Shown here in pieces: positions 34,321 to 41,781 of a DNA stretch of 64,000 bases. The notes below the pieces were generated by a model, which was not told where the DNA came from, made no database searches, and worked only from the letters and a program-made list of their open reading frames with translations. Source of the stretch: Actinomyces israelii DSM 43320 (GTDB taxonomy: Bacteria > Actinomycetota > Actinomycetes > Actinomycetales > Actinomycetaceae). Each line of letters opens with the position of its first letter. Positions within the stretch are counted from its first letter, which is position 1. The translations under genes and the position numbers were made by a program. The DNA lies in contig NZ_JONS01000015.1 of the NCBI RefSeq assembly GCF_000711965.1, forward strand, positions 1-64,000. Direction: 5' to 3'.

Positions 34321-35715
34321 TCACTCGGCGGCCAGCGTCGGGCCGATCGGCGCCCGGTAGGCGCGGCGCACGGGTGCCAGGAGCACCGCGGTCAGAGCCG
34401 CGAAGGACGCCAGCGCCACGAGTGCCAGCGTCCCGACGGCCGGCCTGGGAAGGAACGGCAGTCCGGCCCTGGCGAGGAAGAGCGCCTCGCCGACCGCGGT
34501 GACCGCGGTCGGGACGATGGAGATGATCAGTGCCGTCCCGACGTACAGGCCCGCCTCGATGACGACCTGGGCGTGCACGCGGCCGATGGTGGTCCCGGCG
34601 CAGCGGAGCACCGCGATCTCGCGCTGCCTGGAGCGGGAGGCCATGGCCACGACGGCGATGGCGCCGAGCAGCGCCATGGCCCCCAGGATCGAGGCCAGCA
34701 CCAGGGAGTCGGTCTGGCTGAGCACGGCGTGCAGGTGCGCCGCCCTGATCACCGCCCGCGCCACCTCGAGATTGGTCACCAGGACCGCGGCGAAGGAGAA
34801 GGCGAGGGACAGCAGGGCGATGGCGCTCGCCGCCAGCGAGCTGCGCCAGAGCGCAGAGCGGCGGGCGATCATGCACGGCCCTCCCAGCCGGGTCAGAGGA
34901 GCCGACCAGGCGCGCAGCAGGCCGGGAATCAGTGCGGGCGCGAGCAGTACGACCAGAACGGCCAGCAGCAGGGCGGCCAGCATCGCCTGGCCGCCCCCGT
35001 CCGGCAATCCATCGATGCTCTTCCCGGGCCGGACCAGGAGGGCCGCGAGCAGCTGGACGGCGCACACCAGCGCCCACGCTCCGGCCAGGACCCACCGGAC
35101 GACGCCCATGCGTCGTCGGACCGGCACCGGGGAGGCGGTGCGGACCGCCTCGGTCGCCGGGGTGCGCACGGCGCTGCGCGCCGGCCCGATCGCCCCGATG
35201 ACGGCGATGCCGACGACGGAGACGACGGTGAGCGCCGCGGTCGCCGGCGTCTGGGCCACCTCGATCCGCCCCATGCGCTGCGCGGCCATGCGGGTGAGCA
35301 CCTCGGCGAAGGGCTGGTCCACCGCCAGCCCGACCAGGATGCCGGGCACGCAGGCCACCGCCCCGAGCACGGCGACGGTCGCGACCACGCTGGCCAGCAC
35401 CTGACGGGGCAGCGCCCCGGCCAGGCGCCACCTGGCCCAGCTCGTGCGCAGGGCCTGCACGCAGGACTGCCCGACGACGGCCACCACCGGGATCGCCACC
35501 ATCGCCGAGTAGAAGTACATCGAGACGCCGGGGACGGCCAGCTCCCGCGGGCTGACGCCCGCATCCCGGGCCGCGGCCACGACGTCCGGGCGGGTGACGG
35601 TCATCCGGTGCGCCAGGCACACATCGACCAGCACCGCCGCGAGGGCCAGCACCACCACGGTTCCCGACCAGGCCCGCCACTGGGCGGCGAGGGCCCGCAG
35701 CGTGTAGCGCGTCAT
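34321..35715 (-). CDS. FtsX-like ABC transporter permease
   Basis: 464 residues with two FtsX-type blocks: membrane segments at about 17-35, 68-86, 105-127, 161-180 and 213-230, then the second set at about 252-270, 300-318, 347-368, 393-418 and 433-452. The motif SRQREIAVLRCAGTT is the FtsX/MacB cytoplasmic hallmark (RxxEIaiLRalG). It overlaps its ATPase gene by four bases. The family handles lipoproteins, peptides or antimicrobial-peptide resistance. It is regulated, presumably, by the two-component pair just upstream. Confidence 0.88.
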   Translation of the reverse strand: MTRYTLRALAAQWRAWSGTVVVLALAAVLVDVCLAHRMTVTRPDVVAAARDAGVSPRELAVPGVSMYFYSAMVAIPVVAVVGQSCVQALRTSWARWRLAGALPRQVLASVVATVAVLGAVACVPGILVGLAVDQPFAEVLTRMAAQRMGRIEVAQTPATAALTVVSVVGIAVIGAIGPARSAVRTPATEAVRTASPVPVRRRMGVVRWVLAGAWALVCAVQLLAALLVRPGKSIDGLPDGGGQAMLAALLLAVLVVLLAPALIPGLLRAWSAPLTRLGGPCMIARRSALWRSSLAASAIALLSLAFSFAAVLVTNLEVARAVIRAAHLHAVLSQTDSLVLASILGAMALLGAIAVVAMASRSRQREIAVLRCAGTTIGRVHAQVVIEAGLYVGTALIISIVPTAVTAVGEALFLARAGLPFLPRPAVGTLALVALASFAALTAVLLAPVRRAYRAPIGPTLAAE

Positions 35716-36449
35716 GACTCCTCCCCCGTCCGGTTCACCACAGCCAGCAGCTCGTCGGGGCCGGCCCCGCGGCGGCGGCCGATGATCACCCCGTCGCGCA
35801 TAATGAGCACCGTCTCCGCCAGCGCCGCGGCCCCCAGGTCGTGCGTGACGAGCACGACGGCGGCGCCCGCGTCCGCGAGCCCGCGCAGCTCGGCCAGGAC
35901 GAAGGATGCCGAGCGCGTGTCCAGGGCCCCGGTGGGCTCGTCGGCGAACACCACCGGCGGGCGCCGGTAGAGCACCCGCCCCAGGGCGACGCGCTGCTGC
36001 TCCCCGCCGGAGAGCGTCGCCGTGACCGCGTCGGCGCGCGCCTCAAGGCCGAGCCCGGCCAGGATCTGCCGCACGCGCGCCCGGTCGGGCCTGCGTCCCG
36101 CCAGGGTGTCGGAGATCGTCAGGTTCTCCCGCACACTCAGGTAGGGCACGAGGTTGTAGGCCTGGAAGACGAAGCCGACCTGGTCGCGGTACAGCTCCGC
36201 GACGCGCGCCGGGGGCAGCGCCCCCAGGTCGCGCCCCATGAGGACCACCCGGCCCGAGGTCGCCGGCTCAAGCCCGGCCAGGCACAGCAGGGCGGTGGAC
36301 TTGCCCGACCCGCTGGGACCGACCAGGGCCGTCATCCTGCCCGCCTCAATGGCGCAGGTGACGCCGTGCAGGATCTCGATCGGCCTCCCGCCGGGAGTTG
36401 GGAAGGATTTGCGCAGCTCATGGGCCTCGATCGCCCGGGTCGGTCTCAT
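35712..36449 (-). CDS. ABC ATPase, MacB/LolD type
   Basis: 245 residues: Walker A GPSGSGKST (44-52), VGFVFQAYNLVPYLSVREN (Q-loop), signature LSGGEQQRVALGRVL, Walker B VVFADEPTGALD and H-loop VTHDLGAA, all typical of LolD/MacB-type exporters paired with FtsX-like permeases. It is separated by 131 bases and a perfect hairpin from the response-regulator gene upstream. Confidence 0.92.
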   Translation of the reverse strand: MRPTRAIEAHELRKSFPTPGGRPIEILHGVTCAIEAGRMTALVGPSGSGKSTALLCLAGLEPATSGRVVLMGRDLGALPPARVAELYRDQVGFVFQAYNLVPYLSVRENLTISDTLAGRRPDRARVRQILAGLGLEARADAVTATLSGGEQQRVALGRVLYRRPPVVFADEPTGALDTRSASFVLAELRGLADAGAAVVLVTHDLGAAALAETVLIMRDGVIIGRRRGAGPDELLAVVNRTGEES

Positions 36450-36503
36450 GCCCCCATGTCAGCCCAGTGCGTCCGCGAGCGCAGTGGGCCTGACGGCCGG
36501 ATC

Positions 36504-36525
36504 GTGGTGGGGAAAACCCCACCAC
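36504..36525. terminator. Hairpin GTGGTGGGG-AAAA-CCCCACCAC
   Basis: A 9-bp perfect stem closed by a four-A loop lies between the response regulator (stop 36581) and the ABC ATPase gene (start 36449). It may be a terminator or attenuator within the operon, or, as a perfect palindrome, the operator through which the regulator controls the transporter. Confidence 0.55.
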
Positions 36526-36580
36526 CGGCTCCGCCTCGCGTTGCGCGTCTCCGGTACCGGCCGGGTTCAGGGCGTCCGGG

Positions 36581-37246
36581 TCAGGGATGGTCGAGGAAGG
36601 CCAGTACCGCCAGGACCCGCCGGTTGCCCTCGCGCCGGGACAGGCCCAGCTTGTCGAAGATGGCGCCGATGTGCTTGACGACCGCGCCGTCGGACAGGTG
36701 CAGCGCCTCGGCGATCCCGTGGTTGGTCTCCCCCGCCGAGACGTGCCGGAGCACCTCCCGCTCCCGCGGCGTCAGGCGCTCCAGGCGGTCCTCGCGGCGG
36801 CGCATGAGCGCGGTGATGACCTTGCGGTCGACGACGACCCCGCCGCAGGCCACGGTCTGCAGCGCCTGAGTGAGCTCCTGGACGTGGGCCACCCGGTCCT
36901 TGAGCAGGTAGCCGACGCCGCCCGAGCGCGGGTCGTCCTCGGCGGAGTCCAGGAGCCGCCGCAGGTACTCGTTGCCCAGGTACTGGGACAGGAGCAGGAT
37001 CGGCAGGCGCGGGTGGTCGCGACGCAGCTCGATGGCGGCGCGCAGCCCGTCGTCGCTCCGCCCCGGGGGCATGCGCACGTCGGTGATGACAATGTCGGGC
37101 GGCGCCGCGGGGTCGGCTCGCCGCACCGCGTGAAGAAGCTCGGTGGCGGTCGAGACCGAGGCGACGACGTCGTGCCCGGCGTGCTCGAGCAGCACGCGCA
37201 GCCCCTCGCGCAGGAGCGCCTCGTCCTCCGCCAGGACTATTCTCAT
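36581..37246 (-). CDS. Response regulator, NarL/LuxR family
   Basis: 221 residues: receiver with EDE (7-9), phospho-acceptor Asp56 in IVITDVRMPPGRSDDG and the YLLKDRV lysine; LuxR-type HTH LTPREREVLRHVSAGETNHGIAEALHLSDGAV... IFDKLGLSRREGNR. ATG 37246 overlaps the kinase stop by four bases. The LLSQYL form of the beta-4 region is characteristic of this actinobacterial subgroup. Confidence 0.92.
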   Translation of the reverse strand: MRIVLAEDEALLREGLRVLLEHAGHDVVASVSTATELLHAVRRADPAAPPDIVITDVRMPPGRSDDGLRAAIELRRDHPRLPILLLSQYLGNEYLRRLLDSAEDDPRSGGVGYLLKDRVAHVQELTQALQTVACGGVVVDRKVITALMRRREDRLERLTPREREVLRHVSAGETNHGIAEALHLSDGAVVKHIGAIFDKLGLSRREGNRRVLAVLAFLDHP

Positions 37247-38436
37247 CGCCGTCCTCCCATCGGAATGCGGACCGTGATGGCGGTCGGGCCGCCGGCGGGG
37301 CTGTCCGCCTCGAAGTCACCTCCCAGACGGCGGGTGCGGGCCTCCATCGCAAGGAGGCCCTGCCCGCTCGGGACGGCCCCGCCCGCACCGTCGTCGCGCA
37401 CCGCCAGCACGACGGCGTCGTCCTCCGCATCGTCCCCCGCGTCGGCGTGCTCCACGCGCACCTCGATGCGGCTGCAGCCGCTGTGCCGGATCGCGTTGGT
37501 GATCGCCTCGGAGGCGATGAGGTACAGGTTCTCGGCGACCTCGCCGCGGGGCGACGGCGCCCGCGCGCCCGTCCCGCCGCCCCAGACCACCTCGGTGGTG
37601 ACGGGCAGGCCCGCGGCGAGCTCCTCCAGGGCGGCCCGCAGCCCCCGCTCGGCGAGGGTCCTCGGGGCGAGCCCGTGAGCGGCCTCTCGCACCGCGTCGG
37701 CGGCGGCGTCGATCTGGTCCCGCAGCTCGCCGAGGGCCTCGCGCGCGGCGGCGCCCTCGGGCCCCTCGACGTCGGCGAGCCGCAGCTCCAGGAGCCCCAG
37801 GCGGACCCCGGCCGCGCTCAGGTGCAGCTGGGCGCCGTCGTGGAGGCGCTGCTCCAGGAGCCTGCGCTCCAGGATGAGGCGGTCCTCGGCGTCCACCGCC
37901 CTGTCGACGAGGGCGTCGACCTGCTCCGCCAGCTGCTCGGGCCGTGGGGAGAGCAGTGCCGTGGACAGGCGCGCCAGGCCCGACGCCGCCATGACGGCGA
38001 GCCGCGGGAGCAGGCACGCGCCGAGGACGCCGACGAGGAGGGCCAGGCAGCGCCCCGCCGTCGATGCCGATGAGCCGCCGTCCGCGCCGGCCTGCGCCCT
38101 GAGCGGCTCGACGAGCGTGATCCGCGCCCCGGCGTACAGCATGCCCGCCGCGACCGTTCCCAGGACCGCCACCACGGCGAGGACCAGGGCGAAGGCCGTC
38201 TCGCGCGCGCGGCCGGTCCAGCCCGCCGCCCGCGACCGGATCGGCGGAAGTCCGGTCAGCGCCACCAGGCGCCGCTCGGCGCCCGCCCACGCCGCCGCCC
38301 ACACCGGCAGCAGCACGAGGGTGCTCGCGAACAGCCAGGTGAGCCAGCCCGCGGCGATCTCCGCCGCCAGGTAGGCCGCCGACGCCCCGGAGCGGCGCAC
38401 CCAGAGCGACCACGGCGCCCGCTGCCTCGTCACCAT
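37243..38436 (-). CDS. Sensor histidine kinase, NarL type
   Basis: 397 residues: four membrane segments (about 17-60 and 79-155, each two helices), H-box EQRLHDGAQLHLSAAGVRLG with His199, N-box ENLYLIASEAITNAIRHSG and G-box AVRDDGAGG. ATG 38436 shares its A with the stop codon of the upstream flippase gene (TGATG), so the kinase is translationally coupled to the exopolysaccharide cluster; GTG 38433 is an alternative start. No sensor domain outside the membrane is evident. Confidence 0.88.
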   Translation of the reverse strand: MVTRQRAPWSLWVRRSGASAAYLAAEIAAGWLTWLFASTLVLLPVWAAAWAGAERRLVALTGLPPIRSRAAGWTGRARETAFALVLAVVAVLGTVAAGMLYAGARITLVEPLRAQAGADGGSSASTAGRCLALLVGVLGACLLPRLAVMAASGLARLSTALLSPRPEQLAEQVDALVDRAVDAEDRLILERRLLEQRLHDGAQLHLSAAGVRLGLLELRLADVEGPEGAAAREALGELRDQIDAAADAVREAAHGLAPRTLAERGLRAALEELAAGLPVTTEVVWGGGTGARAPSPRGEVAENLYLIASEAITNAIRHSGCSRIEVRVEHADAGDDAEDDAVVLAVRDDGAGGAVPSGQGLLAMEARTRRLGGDFEADSPAGGPTAITVRIPMGGRR

Positions 38437-39908
38437 CACTTCATCGCGTTGATCGCCCTGAGCGAAGTCCTGAGCGATGTGAAATTGAGAGCCAGCACGG
38501 CGGCCGACACGGCGCACATGACAAGCGCCGCGACCGCCGGAGCCGGCAGGCCGAGGGTCACCAGACCCCACCGCAGCCCATAGCCCGCCGCGGCCGCCGC
38601 GAGCGTGGTGAGGGTGTACGTGCCAACCGCCCTGGGGTCGAAGGCCGTCGCCAGGTCGCCGTCTATCTCCCTCAGGCTGAGCCGCACGAGGACCGCCGCC
38701 ATGCCGACGTTGACCACGACCGACGCCAGCGCCGGGCCGACGAACCCGATGAGCGAGTACAGGACGACGCACAGGACCGCGTTGACCGCCACGGCCGCGA
38801 GGGAGACGACCATGAGCGCCCTCGTCCGACCCGACGCGCTCAGGATCAGGGACAGGCTCGCGAACCTGACCATGGCCGTGACCAGGTAGAGGCAGAAGAC
38901 GGTGTATCCCGGAAGGTAGCGCGCGCCGTAGAGCACCTGGATGACCTCGGGGGCCACGACGAAGCAGGCCACCGAGAAGGTGACGGTCGTGAGGTACCCC
39001 ACCGCGAGGTAGTGCTTGAAGACGACGCGCACCTGCTCCTTCTGCCCGGCGCCGATGTGCCGCGTCACGATCGGGATGATGACCGTCAGGAAGGACATGG
39101 AGACGACGTCGAGGGGGAGCACGGTCGCGCTGTTGGCGTAGATCGCGTACCTGTCTGTGCTCTCGTTCATGCCGATGACCAGCTGGCCGACCTGTCTCAT
39201 CAGGGAGGCCGTCAGGACGTAGACGGCCATGGGCAGGGAGAACCCCAGGATCTCCCGGATCCTCCCCCAGCGCGGCCGGGTGAGGCGGATCATGTACTTC
39301 CACCGGCGGAAGCAGTCCCAGAACCACAGGACGGACAGGACGTCGAGCACGAGCAGCATGACGAACAGCGTCGCAATGCTGGAGGTCAGCAGCGCCGTCA
39401 CGAGGACGGCCATGAGCTTCAGGGCCGAGAAGACGACGTTCCTGACCGCGATGGCCCGTGCGCGGCCGATGGAGACGATCAGCACCTGGAGCACGCTCGT
39501 CATATTGGTCAGCATCGGCCTGAAGGCCAGGAAGACCACGAGAGCCGTGAGCGCGGGGTTGGAGAAGTAGTCGCCGATCGCGCCCCGCAGCGCCACAAGC
39601 GCCGCGGCCGTCGCCACGCCGATGACGACCTGCAGGACGAAGACCGAGTTCACGTACTCCCGGGTGGCGGACTCCCTGCTGTCCCGGTTGAAGAAGAAGT
39701 TGACGGCGTCCGCCAGGCCGAGGATGGTCGCGTCCGCGCACAGGGTCACCAGCAGGACCCCCTGGGCGTAGGTGCCGTAGGCCTCCAGCGACAGGCTGTG
39801 GGAGAGGATCATCGTGTTGGCCATGGTCGAGCCGAGCGTCACGAGCTTGACGCTGGCCAGCAGGAGGGAGTCGACGGCGCTTCCCGACCTCGGCCTGAGC
39901 CCCCTCAT
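38436..39908 (-). CDS. Wzx-like polysaccharide flippase
   Basis: 490 residues and about 12-14 membrane helices, member of the MOP/MATE-like polysaccharide exporter group. Recognisable segments: the N-terminal LASVKLVTLGSTMANTMILSHSLSLEAYGTYAQ, IAVRNVVFSALKLMAVL, SFLTVIIPIVTRHIGAG and YLPGYTVFCLYLVTAMVRF. It would move lipid-linked repeat units across the membrane for the polymerase at 40504. It overlaps both neighbours by one base (TGATG), which suggests one tightly coupled operon. Confidence 0.87.
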   Translation of the reverse strand: MRGLRPRSGSAVDSLLLASVKLVTLGSTMANTMILSHSLSLEAYGTYAQGVLLVTLCADATILGLADAVNFFFNRDSRESATREYVNSVFVLQVVIGVATAAALVALRGAIGDYFSNPALTALVVFLAFRPMLTNMTSVLQVLIVSIGRARAIAVRNVVFSALKLMAVLVTALLTSSIATLFVMLLVLDVLSVLWFWDCFRRWKYMIRLTRPRWGRIREILGFSLPMAVYVLTASLMRQVGQLVIGMNESTDRYAIYANSATVLPLDVVSMSFLTVIIPIVTRHIGAGQKEQVRVVFKHYLAVGYLTTVTFSVACFVVAPEVIQVLYGARYLPGYTVFCLYLVTAMVRFASLSLILSASGRTRALMVVSLAAVAVNAVLCVVLYSLIGFVGPALASVVVNVGMAAVLVRLSLREIDGDLATAFDPRAVGTYTLTTLAAAAAGYGLRWGLVTLGLPAPAVAALVMCAVSAAVLALNFTSLRTSLRAINAMK

Positions 39909-40507
39909 CACCGGAGCCGCTTGATCGTCTTCGCCGGGTTCCCGGCCGCGATCGTGTACGGGGGGACGTCCTTGGTCACCACGGAGTGCGCCGCGACTAC
40001 GGAGCCCCTGCCCACCGTCACGCCCTTGAGGATCATGGAGAACTCGCCGATCCAGACGTTGTCCTCGACCACGACCGGCGCCGAGGCCGCCTCGGTCCAC
40101 TCCCACAGCGGCCCTGCGAGCTCTCCCCGGGTCATGCGCCGTCGCGCGTCGGGGTCGGTCGGGTGGTTGTTGTTGTCGTAGATGTGCACGTGGTTGGAGA
40201 TAATGACGTCGGAGCCGATCGTGACCGACTCGGTGGCGCCGATCGCCGTCGAGCCCGCCCCCCCGAACCAGCAGTCGGAGCCGATCGCTATGCGCCCGCC
40301 GCCCCTGGTGATGAGCGAGCAGTCGAGGAAGACGTGGGAGCCGATCACGATCGAGGGCGCCGCCGTGGAGCGCGCCGAGCACCGTGCGAAAGGTCCGATG
40401 GAGAACCTGTCGCCGGTTCGCAGCTGCCCGTCCTTCCTCGCCCGGCCGTACTCGTACCTGCTCATGGACATGCGCACGGCATTGACCAGTCGCGAGGGAA
40501 TGCTCAT
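39908..40507 (-). CDS. Left-handed beta-helix acyltransferase (acetyltransferase)
   Basis: 199 residues of hexapeptide repeats (IVIGSHVFLDCSL, GRIAIGSDCWFGGAG, VTIGSDVIISNHVHIYD) ending in the WbbJ/LacA-type block VVVEDNVWIGEFSMILKGVTVGRGSVVAAHSVVTKDVPPYTIAAGNPAK. The likely job is O-acetylation of the polysaccharide, with the HIYDNNNHP loop holding the catalytic His. It overlaps the polymerase gene by four bases. Confidence 0.9.
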   Translation of the reverse strand: MSIPSRLVNAVRMSMSRYEYGRARKDGQLRTGDRFSIGPFARCSARSTAAPSIVIGSHVFLDCSLITRGGGRIAIGSDCWFGGAGSTAIGATESVTIGSDVIISNHVHIYDNNNHPTDPDARRRMTRGELAGPLWEWTEAASAPVVVEDNVWIGEFSMILKGVTVGRGSVVAAHSVVTKDVPPYTIAAGNPAKTIKRLR

Positions 40508-41781
40508 TGCTCCTCACTCTTTCTGCGCTCGTCGTCGCCCACCAGCTCATCGGCCCTGCTCGCCAGGAACGGGATGAGATAGAAGAGCGCCATGTTGTAG
40601 ACGTAGATCTCACTGATGGCCATGACCGACATGGCGGCGTAGACGGAGACGAAGGCGGCCCTCGCACGAGGGTTGCAGCGGGAGGCGTCGGCGCGGGTGC
40701 TCGCCGTCCACAGCAGGGCGATGAACAGGCCGACGGCCGCCAGGCCGCCGTCGTAGGCGATCTGAAGGTACTGGTTGTGGGCCTGCCACAGCAGTCCCTC
40801 GGGGCCGGGGATGAAGTTGCCGAAGTCGGAGTTGATGCCGTAGCCGAACAGCGGCGAGTCCGCCAGGATCGGGAAGGCGGCGTCCCACAGGTCGGTGCGC
40901 CCCGTCAGGCTGACCGACTTGCCGAGGAGCTCCTCGATCTGCTCGGCAAAGAAGACCTGCACCCGGGCGAAGACGACGAGCAGCGTGGCGGCCACGCCCA
41001 GGACGGTCGCGCCCCGCATGGAGAACAGGCCGCCCCTGTGCGGACGCGCGGTGACGGCGAGGTAGAAGGCCGCGGTCACCGCGAGGCCGACCCATGCCGT
41101 GGCGACCTGCAGCGTGGCGATCTGCACGATCCCGCTGGCGACCGCCACCATCGTCCTCCAGCCCCAGCGCCGGTGCGAGCCGGAGTCGTACAGGAGGGCG
41201 AGGAGGATCGCCGGGAAGATGCAGTCGGTCACGCGGGTGCGGATGCCCAGGAGGTAGGAGGGCTGGGCGAAGGCGCCGTCCCCCCAGGCCGCCACCCTTC
41301 CCCAGTCCATGAGGATCATGACGTAGTTGATCAGCAGGTAGATGAGCAGCAGGTCTGTCATCACCCGCAGGAGCCTTCTGCGCTCCTCCTGCCCGGCCGT
41401 GGCGTGCAGCTCGATGAGCATGAGGACGGAGAGCAGGCTGAGCGTGACGTAGCCCCAGTTGAGGAGGTCGCCGCCTTGGTAGACCGTCGGCAGCAGAGAG
41501 GACACCCGGTAGAGGACGAAGAGGATGACGGTTGCGGACAGCGTCACCCGCCGCAGGAAGTAGAGGTTCACCAGCCATGCGAAGATCGCGGCCGTGAGGA
41601 CCTTCATAATGGGTGCCAGGGACTCGGTCTGGCCGACCATGATCGGCTTCATGAGCACGAAGCACACCGCCATGAGCCGCAGGTAGCGCAGCGGGTAGCT
41701 CCTTCTGAGGACCTCCCGGTCCAGTGCGGCGGGCAGTGTTCTGCGCATCCCGCCCATGGCGTGCTCAGCGATAGAGGTCAA
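40504..41781 (-). CDS. Wzy-like polysaccharide polymerase/O-antigen ligase family
   Basis: About 425 residues and 10-12 membrane helices. The large loop contains the ligase-type motif LFGYGINSDFGNFIPGPEG with the catalytic-type AHNQYLQIAYDGG. It would polymerise the flipped repeat units outside the membrane. TTG 41781 is given as start because GGAG lies seven bases upstream and it overlaps the preceding gene, as is usual in this cluster; ATG 41757 (MGGMRRTLPAAL) is a good alternative, only eight residues shorter. Confidence 0.82.
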   Translation of the reverse strand: MTSIAEHAMGGMRRTLPAALDREVLRRSYPLRYLRLMAVCFVLMKPIMVGQTESLAPIMKVLTAAIFAWLVNLYFLRRVTLSATVILFVLYRVSSLLPTVYQGGDLLNWGYVTLSLLSVLMLIELHATAGQEERRRLLRVMTDLLLIYLLINYVMILMDWGRVAAWGDGAFAQPSYLLGIRTRVTDCIFPAILLALLYDSGSHRRWGWRTMVAVASGIVQIATLQVATAWVGLAVTAAFYLAVTARPHRGGLFSMRGATVLGVAATLLVVFARVQVFFAEQIEELLGKSVSLTGRTDLWDAAFPILADSPLFGYGINSDFGNFIPGPEGLLWQAHNQYLQIAYDGGLAAVGLFIALLWTASTRADASRCNPRARAAFVSVYAAMSVMAISEIYVYNMALFYLIPFLASRADELVGDDERRKSEEQ

